A stretch of DNA of 64,000 bases from SAR86 cluster bacterium AG-313-D11 (GTDB taxonomy: Bacteria; Pseudomonadota; Gammaproteobacteria; Magnimaribacterales; D2472). Below are positions 8,943 to 16,961 of the stretch, in pieces. Made by a program: the position numbers and the translations under genes. Below the pieces are notes generated by a model. That model was not told the origin of the DNA. It did not search any database and saw only the letters and a list, made by a program, of their open reading frames with translations. The first letter of the stretch is position 1; each line of letters opens with the position of its first letter. The stretch is taken from assembly GCA_003284215.1 (NCBI GenBank), contig QBVW01000003.1, positions 62,001 through 126,000 on the forward strand. Reading direction: 5' to 3'.

Positions 8943-9658
8943 GATGTGATTTTAACGATTTTATTGTAAAGGGGCTCAAAAAAAGATGATAATTTATTTG
9001 GATTAAACTCAGCTAAATCTCTTATTCTGGGGATAGACCCTAAAACTTTTAAACCAGTCTCATCCTCAAGATCAATTAGGTCAAACTCAGAGACTTCTTC
9101 ACCAGAGACCGGATGAATAGAGTGGGACATATTGTCCACAACTCCGATCATCGGTATCTTTAGTTTGTCAAACATTGTCTTTGATTTAATTGTATCTTGA
9201 ACAGCTAACTTACTTTGAGAGGTAACCAAAAGCACATTATTTGGTTTAATCTCTGATGCTACAGTCAAATAAGCATCGCCAGTCCCTGGCGGCATATCAA
9301 TAAATAAATAATCTAGATCGCCCCACTGTGTTAGTTCCTTGAGCTGCTTAATAGCACCGCTAAGCATAGGCCCTCTCCACATTGCAGCTTTATCTTTATC
9401 AAGAATAAATCCCATGCTGTTTAAAAGAATATTATTTACTTCAATCGGTATGAATGATTTATGTCCATCAACGGTCTTAACCTCAGGCTTAGAGTTAAAA
9501 ACATTAAAGAGAATATGTTGGTTAGGTCCATATATATCTGCATCAAGAATCCCAACTTTAAAATCTTGCGCAAAATAAGAAGCCAGATTTGCACAAATAG
9601 TTGATTTGCCAACTCCACCTTTTGCTGAAGCTACAGCAATTATTTGTTTGATGCCCAT
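8939..9658 (-). CDS. mrp: Mrp/ApbC-type iron-sulfur carrier ATPase, lacking the CxxC motif
   Basis: Mrp-family P-loop ATPases carry or insert Fe-S clusters. The 239-residue protein has the deviant Walker A motif SAKGGVGKST (11-20), DADIYGPN (40-47) and DMPPGTGD (121-128). It lacks the N-terminal MIP18-like (DUF59) domain of longer Mrp proteins. The cluster-binding CxxC that normally follows NMS is absent: the protein reads DNMSHSIHPVSGEE (175-188), and its only cysteine is Cys22. Placement divergent from metG is conserved in gammaproteobacteria and supports orthology. Confidence 0.9.
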   Translation of the reverse strand: MGIKQIIAVASAKGGVGKSTICANLASYFAQDFKVGILDADIYGPNQHILFNVFNSKPEVKTVDGHKSFIPIEVNNILLNSMGFILDKDKAAMWRGPMLSGAIKQLKELTQWGDLDYLFIDMPPGTGDAYLTVASEIKPNNVLLVTSQSKLAVQDTIKSKTMFDKLKIPMIGVVDNMSHSIHPVSGEEVSEFDLIDLEDETGLKVLGSIPRIRDLAEFNPNKLSSFFEPLYNKIVKITS

Positions 9659-9676
9659 TGATATAATGTTTTGACT

Positions 9677-9682
9677 TATAAT
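9677..9682 (+). promoter_or_regulatory. Candidate -10 box (TATAAT) for metG
   Basis: A perfect TATAAT lies in the short mrp-metG divergent spacer. Transcription from it would start near 9690, leaving a leader of only about 25 bases before the ATT codon at 9714. No good -35 match is seen at the right distance, and there is no clear Shine-Dalgarno before 9714. Confidence 0.4.
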
Positions 9683-9713
9683 ACTCGATAAGTAGTTAAA
9701 TTGGGTCTCTCAA

Positions 9714-11681
9714 ATTAATAAATCAAGAAAAATAATCGTAACAAACGCTCTTCCATATGCAAATGGTGATATCCATGTCGGTCATATTTTAGAGCACATT
9801 CAAACAGATATTTGGTCTCGCTTTATGAGATTGACAAATAATGAAGTTTTAACATTTTGTGCTGATGATGCGCATGGTGCTCCAATTATGATGAAAGCGG
9901 ATGAGCTCGGCATCGAGCCCAGTGCATTTATAGATAAAATAAATAAAAGTCATCAGGTATCGTTAGCTAAATTTGGAATCGAATATACTAATTATTACTC
10001 AACACACTCATCAGAAAATGAAGCCTTGGTTTCAGAAATATATCTTGACGCAAAATCATCAGGATATATTTACAAAAAAGACGTAGAGCAATGTTTTGAT
10101 GAGCAAAAACAAATGTTCCTGGCCGATAGATATATCATTGGAGATTGCCCTAAATGCTCTGCAAAGAATCAATATGGAGATGGGTGTGAGGAATGCGGAG
10201 CGACCTACTCAGCTACTGAACTAGTCAATCCAAAATCATCTTTATCTGGCACTACACCAATAACAAAAATTTCCGAACATATATTTTTTGATCTAGAAAA
10301 AGCAAAAGACAATTTAATAAATTTTCTTGAAAAATCAACATTACAAAAATCAATAGTCGCAAAATTATCAGAGTGGCTTGATGGTGACTTGAAGAGCTGG
10401 GATATATCAAGGGATGCACCCTACTTTGGATTTAAAGTACCCAATGAAACGGATAAATATTTTTATGTTTGGGTTGATGCTCCTATTGGATATATCGCAT
10501 CAGCAACAAATTGGGCTAATAAGAACAATCAATCACTTGAAAATTTATGGGGCAAAAATTCACAATATGAAATACATCATTTTATTGGCAAAGATATAAC
10601 TTATTTTCATGGACTATTTTGGCCAGCTTTATTGATGAAATCAAAATATAAACTTCCTGATACTATTCATGTGCATGGTTTTGTAACTATAAATGGGGAA
10701 AAGATGTCTAAGTCAAAGGGCACATTCATTACAGCCGACCAATTTGCTGAAGCGTGTGATCCAGAGTTATTGAGATATTATTTTGCAAGCAAGTTGAACT
10801 CTAAAATTGAAGATCTAGATCTGAATCTTGAAGATTTAGCACAAAAAATAAATTCAGATTTAGTTGGTAAATTTTCAAATATATTTAGCCGCTCCGCACC
10901 ATTTATTTCAAAAAATAAAAACTGCTTAAGCAATGAAATTCATCAAGAGCATTTATCGCAGTGTAATAAAAATATCGAAAAGATATTAGAACACTACGAA
11001 GATAAAGAATTCTCTAAAGCAATCAAGCTGATCATGGAGATAGCTGATGATACTAATAAATTTATCAATGAGCATGCTCCCTGGAAGCTTGATCAAGCTG
11101 CTGCCGTTATTGTTGCAACAACATCAATCAATGTTTTTAAAAACTTATGTATTTTGTTGTCTCCAGTCACTCCAAAGCTATGCAAGCAAATGTTATTGAT
11201 GTTAAATATTGATCAGTACAGCATTGAAGATTTACAAACTCAATTAATTGATAGTGAAATTAGTGAATTTAAAGCTATCCTCTCGAGGGTTGAACCTCTG
11301 GATATTAAAGATTTTTATAAAAAGGATGAAAAGATGAGCGAAGAAGATGACAATATCATTCAAATAGACGACTTTATGAAAGTTGATCTAAGGGTTGCTA
11401 AAGTAATAGAAGCCTCATATGTAGAAGGTGCTGATAAATTACTAGCTATAAAGTTAGACTTAGGGCACTTAGGCACGAAAAATGTATTTGCAGGAATTAA
11501 ATCGGCATATGAGCCCTCTCAATTAGAAGGAAAGTTAGTTGCAATGGTTTATAACCTTGCTCCAAGAAAGATGAAATTTGGTGTATCTGAGGGTATGATC
11601 TTGGCAGCAAGTGATTCTGATGGTGGCATCTTTGTGCTATCTCCTGATTCAGGAGCGCAACCAGGACAAAAAATTAAATGA
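9714..11681 (+). CDS. metG: Methionyl-tRNA synthetase with probable AUU start
   Basis: MetRS charges methionine onto initiator and elongator tRNA. The reading frame carries KIIVTNALPYANGDIHVGH with the HIGH-type motif HVGH at 9774-9785, a four-cysteine zinc knuckle (CPKC...CEEC), KMSKS, and a C-terminal tRNA-binding dimerisation domain from about 11380. The first in-frame ATG (9825) lies after the HIGH motif, so it cannot be the true start. Between the in-frame TAG at 9693 and 9825 there is no ATG, GTG or TTG codon. ATT at 9714 gives INKSRKIIVTNALPYANG, which aligns with the family N-terminus and yields 655 residues, close to E. coli's 677. The exact start remains unproven. The stop overlaps the next ATG (ATGA). 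Confidence 0.92.
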   Translation: MNKSRKIIVTNALPYANGDIHVGHILEHIQTDIWSRFMRLTNNEVLTFCADDAHGAPIMMKADELGIEPSAFIDKINKSHQVSLAKFGIEYTNYYSTHSSENEALVSEIYLDAKSSGYIYKKDVEQCFDEQKQMFLADRYIIGDCPKCSAKNQYGDGCEECGATYSATELVNPKSSLSGTTPITKISEHIFFDLEKAKDNLINFLEKSTLQKSIVAKLSEWLDGDLKSWDISRDAPYFGFKVPNETDKYFYVWVDAPIGYIASATNWANKNNQSLENLWGKNSQYEIHHFIGKDITYFHGLFWPALLMKSKYKLPDTIHVHGFVTINGEKMSKSKGTFITADQFAEACDPELLRYYFASKLNSKIEDLDLNLEDLAQKINSDLVGKFSNIFSRSAPFISKNKNCLSNEIHQEHLSQCNKNIEKILEHYEDKEFSKAIKLIMEIADDTNKFINEHAPWKLDQAAAVIVATTSINVFKNLCILLSPVTPKLCKQMLLMLNIDQYSIEDLQTQLIDSEISEFKAILSRVEPLDIKDFYKKDEKMSEEDDNIIQIDDFMKVDLRVAKVIEASYVEGADKLLAIKLDLGHLGTKNVFAGIKSAYEPSQLEGKLVAMVYNLAPRKMKFGVSEGMILAASDSDGGIFVLSPDSGAQPGQKIK

Positions 11682-12721
11682 AGATTGAAACAGATATACT
11701 AGTGATCGGTGCTGGCCCAGTTGGTCTATTTACTGTGTTTGAAGCGGGTTTATTGGGTCTCAAATGCACCTTAATTGATAACTTGGACAAAGTTGGTGGG
11801 CAATGCTCAGAACTCTATCCAGAAAAACCAATTTATGACATTCCAGGCGTGCCATTTCAGACTGCTCAAGAACATGTTGATGCATTGATCGAGCAAATTA
11901 AACCATTTGAATATAATTTACATCTCTCTCAAAGAGTTGAATCAATTGAAGTTGATTCAGTTTCAGAGGAAATAACAACCTGGATTGTAAAAACCAATGA
12001 AGGGGTTGAATGTGTTACTAAAAATATATTTATCGCAGCTGGCGCTGGTTCCTTTGAACCTAGGAGGCCTCCTAATATTGAAGATCCTGATAGATTTTTA
12101 GATAAGGGAGTAAGTTATGCTGTTAAATCAAAAGATCTATATAAAGATAAAAATTTATTTATTTTTGGTGGTGGTGATTCAGCATTGGATTGGACTGTTG
12201 AATTAGCAAAAATTGCCAAATCGGTGAGTCTAATCCATCGAAGAGATCAGTTTAGAGGTGCTCAACATACTGAAGCTCAAATGAGAGATTTGGTAAAAAC
12301 TGGCGCTGTCAATCTGCTTACGCCCTTTCAAATTGAAGAGATTTTAGGCGATGATAACGTAACGGGAGTGTCATTGAAAAACTTTGATACAAAAGAATCG
12401 ACCTCTCATGATGCAGATGAGCTATTATTTTTATTTGGTCTAAACAAAAAGCTCGGTCCAATCCTTGAATGGGAGCTTGAGTTGGCATCAAAAAAAATAG
12501 CTGTAAATACAGAAGATTTTCAGACTAATAGAGATGGCATTTTTGCTGTTGGAGATATCAATGACTATCCAGGCAAATTAGATTTAATACTATGTGGTTT
12601 TCATGAAACAACACTTGCAGTACAGAAAGCTTATCAAAGAAATTTTCCTGGTGAACGAGTTCCTTTTGGATATACAACTTCAAATACAAAATTACAAAGG
12701 AAGCTTGGCGTTGCTGAGTAA
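11678..12721 (+). CDS. Ferredoxin/flavodoxin-NADP reductase, thioredoxin-reductase-like type
   Basis: The 347-residue flavoprotein belongs to the TrxR-like ferredoxin-NADP+ reductase group (YumC/FNR2). It has an FAD-binding GAGPVGLF motif (11-18), VGGQCSELYPEKPIYDIPG, a second dinucleotide motif FGGGDSALDW and a C-terminal AVGDINDYPGKLDLILCGFHE segment. It lacks the CxxC redox pair of true thioredoxin reductases. It overlaps metG by 4 bases and lies 5 bases before an RnfB-like ferredoxin gene, so the two probably form an NADPH-ferredoxin electron pair. Confidence 0.88.
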   Translation: MKIETDILVIGAGPVGLFTVFEAGLLGLKCTLIDNLDKVGGQCSELYPEKPIYDIPGVPFQTAQEHVDALIEQIKPFEYNLHLSQRVESIEVDSVSEEITTWIVKTNEGVECVTKNIFIAAGAGSFEPRRPPNIEDPDRFLDKGVSYAVKSKDLYKDKNLFIFGGGDSALDWTVELAKIAKSVSLIHRRDQFRGAQHTEAQMRDLVKTGAVNLLTPFQIEEILGDDNVTGVSLKNFDTKESTSHDADELLFLFGLNKKLGPILEWELELASKKIAVNTEDFQTNRDGIFAVGDINDYPGKLDLILCGFHETTLAVQKAYQRNFPGERVPFGYTTSNTKLQRKLGVAE

Positions 12722-12726
12722 TTTAA

Positions 12727-13398
12727 ATGAGCGATTTGATTGAGATAATTAACGCTGAACTACCTCAATTTCAATGTGGGCGTTGTGATACTCCAGGCTG
12801 CAGACCTTATGCTGAAGAGATAGTAAAGGGTTCTCCACATAATAGATGTGTACCAGGTGGGCAAGAAGCTTTAGATAAAATTTCAATTATCCTAAAAACA
12901 GAAGCCTTAATGTTAGATAATGCCTATGGTCCTGAAATAAAACCTCAGATTGCAAATATTATTGAAGAGGATTGTATTGGATGCACTAAGTGCATTGATG
13001 CATGTCCAGTAGATGCAATTTCAGGTTCAGCCAACCTTATGCATAACATTATCAGTGATTTATGTACTGGATGTGAATTGTGCATTGAACCATGTCCAGT
13101 GGACTGCATAGAATTGCTTGAGGTTGATGAAGATCAAGCGTTAATGTCACGCAATCAATCTGAGTATTTTTTTGATCTTAAAATTGAATTAAATCAACGT
13201 AAGAAAAAGAAATCAAAAATGAATAAAAGCATTTTAGAAAATTTAGATCTTGCTCAGTCGATCAACCAAAAATTAAAGAATAGGAATATTGATAAAACAT
13301 CATCCATAAAAAAATTACAGCTAGAGATGCTAGATGCTCAAAAAACTGAAAAATTTATAAATATCTCAGATTTAGAGATATTAAAAAAGCAATTATAG
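12727..13398 (+). CDS. RnfB-like soluble ferredoxin (three predicted [4Fe-4S] sites)
   Basis: The 223-residue protein resembles the ferredoxin core of RnfB/RsxB without the N-terminal membrane helix. It begins with the Fes-type 4Fe-4S domain (Cys17, Cys20, Cys25, Cys41 in QCGRCDTPGCRPYA...NRCVPGG), followed by two ferredoxin motifs (Cys83/86/89/93 and Cys113/116/119/123). The remaining 90 residues are lysine-rich with no known domain. No other Rnf subunit is nearby, so it is probably a stand-alone electron carrier partnered with the reductase just upstream rather than a sodium pump subunit. Similar RnfB-like genes lie downstream of metG in other gammaproteobacteria. Confidence 0.85.
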   Translation: MSDLIEIINAELPQFQCGRCDTPGCRPYAEEIVKGSPHNRCVPGGQEALDKISIILKTEALMLDNAYGPEIKPQIANIIEEDCIGCTKCIDACPVDAISGSANLMHNIISDLCTGCELCIEPCPVDCIELLEVDEDQALMSRNQSEYFFDLKIELNQRKKKKSKMNKSILENLDLAQSINQKLKNRNIDKTSSIKKLQLEMLDAQKTEKFINISDLEILKKQL

Positions 13399-13541
13399 GG
13401 CGAGAAAATTCAGCACTTCTTGGTTGAAATTGATTGTTATTAAATTTAATCGCACTTCTTAAACCTGATTTGCTATATCTTTAAAAATCATAATTGAATA
13501 AAATTTTTATTTATATTGAATACATACATAAAAAGTCCCAA

Positions 13542-14129
13542 ATGTTAAAAGATAGATTTAGAAAATTTTTACCAGTGGTTGTTGATTTAGAGACTGGTGG
13601 TTTCGATTCAAAAAAAAATGCTATTTTAGAAATTGCAATTCAGCTAATTGATGAAGAGAAATCTAGCCTTGTGCTTGGTGAATCAATTAGATTTCATATT
13701 GAACCATTTGAAGGATTAAATGTAGATAAGGACGCTTTGGAATTTTTAAAATTAGATTTAAAACATCCGTTAAGGTCAGCAGTCGAAGAAAAATTTGCTC
13801 TTAATGAAATATTTAAAATTATCAATATACAAAAAAGTAAATACGAATGTTCTAGAGCAATACTAGTTGGTCACAATGCATTTTTTGACCACAGCTTCCT
13901 TCTGGAAGCATGCATAAGAAACAATGTTAAAAAATCTCCATTTCATCCATTCTCATTAATTGATACGGTAAGTTTAGGTGTGCTTGCTACGAAGCAGACT
14001 GTATTGGCGAGAATTTGTAAAGAATTAGAAATTCCATATGACAATGAAGAAGCTCATAGTGCTGCATATGACGCTATGGTTACTGCGCAAGTCTTTTGCA
14101 AAATAATCAATGAGTTTGATTTAAATTAG
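13542..14129 (+). CDS. rnt: Ribonuclease T
   Basis: RNase T is a DEDD-family 3'-5' exonuclease that trims the 3' ends of tRNA and other stable RNAs. The ATG at 13542 gives 195 residues beginning MLKDRFRKFLPVVVDLETGGF, matching the family's RFRGFYPVVIDVET start; an in-frame TTG at 13494 would add an unrelated extension. The DEDDh residues are visible: Asp and Glu in VDLETGGF, GHNAFFDHSFL, and His and Asp in AHSAAYDAMVTAQVF. The product is about 20 residues shorter than E. coli RNase T. Confidence 0.92.
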   Translation: MLKDRFRKFLPVVVDLETGGFDSKKNAILEIAIQLIDEEKSSLVLGESIRFHIEPFEGLNVDKDALEFLKLDLKHPLRSAVEEKFALNEIFKIINIQKSKYECSRAILVGHNAFFDHSFLLEACIRNNVKKSPFHPFSLIDTVSLGVLATKQTVLARICKELEIPYDNEEAHSAAYDAMVTAQVFCKIINEFDLN

Positions 14130-14133
14130 TTTT

Positions 14134-14859
14134 CTATAAGCTAAGTGAATCACCCACTTGATTACAGCTTACAGGCATAAAATCAATGTCCTGATAATAT
14201 TCTTTGATAGTCAATAAATAGCCTATCATTCCTCTTGTTCGTTTTGGAGCAATGCCAGTTGCAATTAAATATTTAGCATTTAATTCAGATTGAGCTATTT
14301 TAGCTTGATCAAGCCCCATGGAAACTTGAACCAATCCGAAAACTTTAACCATATCAACTGTAATAATGCATGCGTCAACATTATCAATTTTTAATTTATT
14401 ATTAAATATATGAGGCTCATGAAAAATCTTCGAGTGCATATCACTTAAAGAGTATGCAAAAGTTGTCGTATTATACGGTTTGCCTGCCTTATAAATTTTT
14501 AGCTTAAGTGAATTAAGATCATAAACATTGTTAGTTTTAACTATTTTTACTTTTGAAAAACCTGCCTTGATTAAAACTTTTGAGGCCTCCTCGGTTGTGT
14601 AAATAGGAATATCAGCTTTAAATAATTTAAGTGAATCAATATCAAGATGATCTGAGAAATGAGCAGTAACAATAATATGTGTAACCTTTTGAATTAGTTC
14701 GTTTTCTAATAGATATGCTTTTCGCGTAGATTCGCGACTTAATAACCAATTTATTTTTGGGAAGACCTGTCTTTTTGTGAGCCATGGATCAACGACAACC
14801 AAATCATCTTGATTAGCATAAATCCAAGATTGATAATCATCACCTCTTATAACTTGCAT
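14134..14859 (-). CDS. Metallo-beta-lactamase-fold protein with altered metal motif
   Basis: The 241-residue protein has the layout of UlaG-like MBL-fold hydrolases (WIYANQDDLVVVDPWLT near the start, then VTAHFSDHLD). The usual HxHxDH motif is degenerate: AHFSDH keeps the Asp-His pair but not the two preceding histidines at their normal positions. It may bind metal differently or have lost activity. It is transcribed away from the bacterioferritin-like gene, with a Fur box in the shared upstream region, so an iron-related role is possible but unproven. Confidence 0.65.
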   Translation of the reverse strand: MQVIRGDDYQSWIYANQDDLVVVDPWLTKRQVFPKINWLLSRESTRKAYLLENELIQKVTHIIVTAHFSDHLDIDSLKLFKADIPIYTTEEASKVLIKAGFSKVKIVKTNNVYDLNSLKLKIYKAGKPYNTTTFAYSLSDMHSKIFHEPHIFNNKLKIDNVDACIITVDMVKVFGLVQVSMGLDQAKIAQSELNAKYLIATGIAPKRTRGMIGYLLTIKEYYQDIDFMPVSCNQVGDSLSL

Positions 14860-14897
14860 ATATATATAATTTCATAAATGAGAATAAAAACCATAGT

Positions 14898-14916
14898 GAT
14901 AATGATTATCATTAAA
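14898..14916 (+). promoter_or_regulatory. Fur box
   Basis: GATAATGATTATCATTAAA matches 16 of 19 positions of the classical Fur consensus (GATAATGATAATCATTATC) and is an almost perfect inverted repeat. It lies 81 bases before the bacterioferritin-like gene and 39 bases before the divergent MBL-fold gene, so it could control either or both in response to iron. Confidence 0.8.
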
Positions 14917-14996
14917 AAAATACCCTAAATCAGTACTTTACATAATATATAAAAAATAATAAAGTAAATTAAAATTTAAATAAAACTAATAATATT

Positions 14997-15437
14997 ATGG
15001 AAATGAAAGATATAAATTCTACAAAAGTATGTGGCATATTAAACGAAATAATGGAATACGAACTAGCAGGAGTGGTGAGATATACACACTCATCTTTAAT
15101 GGTTTCTGGGCCATATAGATTACCTATAGTTACATTTCTTAAAGAGCAAGCTGCGGAATCAATGGTTCATGCACAACAGGCAGGTGAATTGCTTGTTGGG
15201 TTAGATGGCCATCCAAGTCTAAAGGTTGCAAAAATTGAAGAGACTCATCGACATTCTATTAAAGACATTTTAGAAGAGGGTCTTGAGCATGAATTACATG
15301 CGTTAAGTTTATACAAAAAGTTATTATCAAGTGTAGCGGATGCTTCAGTCTATTTAGAAGAATATGCAAGGAGTATGATAAGAGAAGAGGAGCAGCATAC
15401 CCTCGAGCTTAAAGCTATGTTAAAAGACTTTGGTTAG
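14997..15437 (+). CDS. Bacterioferritin-like ferritin superfamily protein
   Basis: The 146-residue, mostly helical protein belongs to the ferritin-like superfamily. Ferritin-type carboxylate and histidine positions appear in four helices: NEIMEYELAGVVRYTHSS, EQAAESMVHAQQAGE, EEGLEHELHALSLYKKL and REEEQHTLELKAM. A Met before His in the second helix resembles the haem-ligand region of bacterioferritin, though the adjacent glutamate is shifted, so haem binding is uncertain. It is slightly shorter than typical Bfr (about 155-160 residues). The upstream Fur box supports a role in iron storage or iron-linked oxidative defence. A Dps-like role is the main alternative. Confidence 0.8.
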   Translation: MEMKDINSTKVCGILNEIMEYELAGVVRYTHSSLMVSGPYRLPIVTFLKEQAAESMVHAQQAGELLVGLDGHPSLKVAKIEETHRHSIKDILEEGLEHELHALSLYKKLLSSVADASVYLEEYARSMIREEEQHTLELKAMLKDFG

Positions 15438-15440
15438 TAC

Positions 15441-15755
15441 TTAGGATGCCGCTTCTTTGATGATAGTCTGGAGTTCTCCAGCTTCGTGCATCTCAGTTAC
15501 AATATCACATCCACCGATGAGCTCTCCAGAAACAAAGACCTGAGGAAAAGTTGGCCATTCCGAAATACTTGGGAGCATCTGTCTTATTTCTTGGTTATCT
15601 AATATATCAACATATGAAAATTCAGCACCGCAATCAATTAATGCTTGAACTGTTTTTGCAGAAAAGCCACATTTAGGCTCATAAGGTGAACCCTTCATAT
15701 ATATTAAAATCTTATTATCTTTGATTTGGTCTTTTATTTTTTCTTCGATAGACAT
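15441..15755 (-). CDS. grxD: Monothiol glutaredoxin (Grx4/GrxD)
   Basis: The 104-residue protein carries the monothiol CGFS active site (29-32), preceded by KGSPYEPK and followed by a WPTFPQVFVSGELIGGCDI segment that binds glutathione. CGFS glutaredoxins form bridging [2Fe-2S] clusters and act in Fe-S delivery. It overlaps the pdxJ stop by one base and is the last gene of the leftward operon that begins at the KstD-like gene. Confidence 0.95.
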   Translation of the reverse strand: MSIEEKIKDQIKDNKILIYMKGSPYEPKCGFSAKTVQALIDCGAEFSYVDILDNQEIRQMLPSISEWPTFPQVFVSGELIGGCDIVTEMHEAGELQTIIKEAAS

Positions 15756-16510
15756 TAATTTTTCCTTACTGTTGTGATGTATTTTATTATGGTGTCCTCA
15801 AAACCAAATTTCAATGCATCTGTAATAATTGCGTGGCCAATTGAAACCTCATCTACCTTTCCGCATTGGATTAAATGAGGTAAATTAATCAAATTCAAAT
15901 CATGACCAGCATTAATACCCAAATTAAGTTGTGTAGCTAAATTTATAGAATCAGTAATATTAGTCTTACATAAATCAAAATTTGAGGTTTCATCATTTGC
16001 TAGATAGTTGGCAAATGGCCCTGTATAAATTTCCACCCTATCAAAGCCAATGTCTGCTGCATACTGAACTGAATTGGGGCTAGCATCAATAAATAAGCTT
16101 GTTCTTGACTTAGAATCATGGAGAAAACCAAGGAAGTTCTTCAATTCGTCGTCTAAAAATCCAGGTTGCCAACCATGATCAGAGGTAATTTGATTAAGAT
16201 CATCTGGTACAAATGTAATTTGATCAGGGGCTGCATTCATACATAATTCTTGAAAGCCAATAAAGTCACCTTCAGGAAGTGAGAAAGGATTGCCCTCTAA
16301 ATTAAATTCTATATTGTGATCTTTGCATATATTAGAAATATTAATTGCATCCTCTGAAGTGGCGTGTCGATGATCTGGTCTTGGATGAAGGGTTAATCCA
16401 TCAACTCCAAGATCAATGCATATTTTTGCATAGTCAATTAATGAGGGGTTGTTATTGCCACGAGAATTTCTAATTAAAGCAATTTTATTTAAATTAACGC
16501 TTAGCTTCAT
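15755..16510 (-). CDS. pdxJ: Pyridoxine 5'-phosphate synthase PdxJ
   Basis: PdxJ condenses 1-deoxyxylulose 5-phosphate with 3-amino-2-oxopropyl phosphate to make pyridoxine 5'-phosphate. The 251-residue TIM-barrel protein has the family start LSVNLNKIALIRNSRG, the phosphate and substrate motif LTLHPRPDHRH, and late NLGINAGHDLNL and EVSIGHAIITDAL segments. It is 14 bases downstream of a SnoaL-like gene and 1 base into grxD, an unusual operon setting for a vitamin B6 gene. Confidence 0.96.
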   Translation of the reverse strand: MKLSVNLNKIALIRNSRGNNNPSLIDYAKICIDLGVDGLTLHPRPDHRHATSEDAINISNICKDHNIEFNLEGNPFSLPEGDFIGFQELCMNAAPDQITFVPDDLNQITSDHGWQPGFLDDELKNFLGFLHDSKSRTSLFIDASPNSVQYAADIGFDRVEIYTGPFANYLANDETSNFDLCKTNITDSINLATQLNLGINAGHDLNLINLPHLIQCGKVDEVSIGHAIITDALKFGFEDTIIKYITTVRKN

Positions 16511-16524
16511 GTAGCAGAGAAGAT

Positions 16525-16953
16525 TTAACTTCTATCTTTAAAATCATCGATATTAATATCAATCGAGTTTAATTCATCTGGCTGTGTAATTGATGATTCA
16601 TCCCAAAAAGCGCGACCGCTAGTAATTTTTCCTTCATCATTCACCACAAAATGATCAACTATAGAAATGTCCATTCCAGTATTATCATTAATATTTCTTA
16701 CCTGCATCACTGCCTTTAAAATACCCTCATTCGCACAAATTATAGTTTCAACATTTGCAGGCGTTATTTGCATCCCTTCACTGTGCCCGAAATCCCAAAA
16801 TGCACATATCTCCTCAATTCCATTACAAGGATCTGCACCCACTGGATCTTCAAATATAGCCTCATTATCCCAAAGGCTTTTAAAGAGCTCTTTGTCATTG
16901 TTTGTATATGCTAGTACATAATTATCAAGCGCTGATTGAACCATTTCTTTCAT
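16525..16953 (-). CDS. SnoaL/NTF2-like protein (ketosteroid isomerase-like)
   Basis: The 142-residue protein has the cone-shaped NTF2-like fold pattern: N-terminal helices, FKSLWDNEAIFEDPVGADPCNGIEEICAFWDF, and C-terminal strands ending in DHFVVNDEGKITSGRAFWDE. Such proteins include ketosteroid isomerases, hydratases and polyketide cyclases. It sits in an operon with a KstD-like flavoprotein, an SDR and another SnoaL-like protein, which favours a role in steroid-type or cyclic-lipid metabolism. The substrate is not known. Confidence 0.75.
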   Translation of the reverse strand: MKEMVQSALDNYVLAYTNNDKELFKSLWDNEAIFEDPVGADPCNGIEEICAFWDFGHSEGMQITPANVETIICANEGILKAVMQVRNINDNTGMDISIVDHFVVNDEGKITSGRAFWDESSITQPDELNSIDINIDDFKDRS

Positions 16954-16961
16954 GTTTATTC

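Noticed and set aside
12727-13398. RnfB subunit of a sodium-pumping Rnf complex
   Set aside because: The membrane helix is missing and no rnfA, C, D, G or E gene is adjacent, so a full complex is not supported here.
13413-13460. Direct repeat GCACTTCTT upstream of the RNase T gene
   Set aside because: Nine bases repeated twice in AT-rich DNA, with no further copies or flanking symmetry, is too weak to call an operator.
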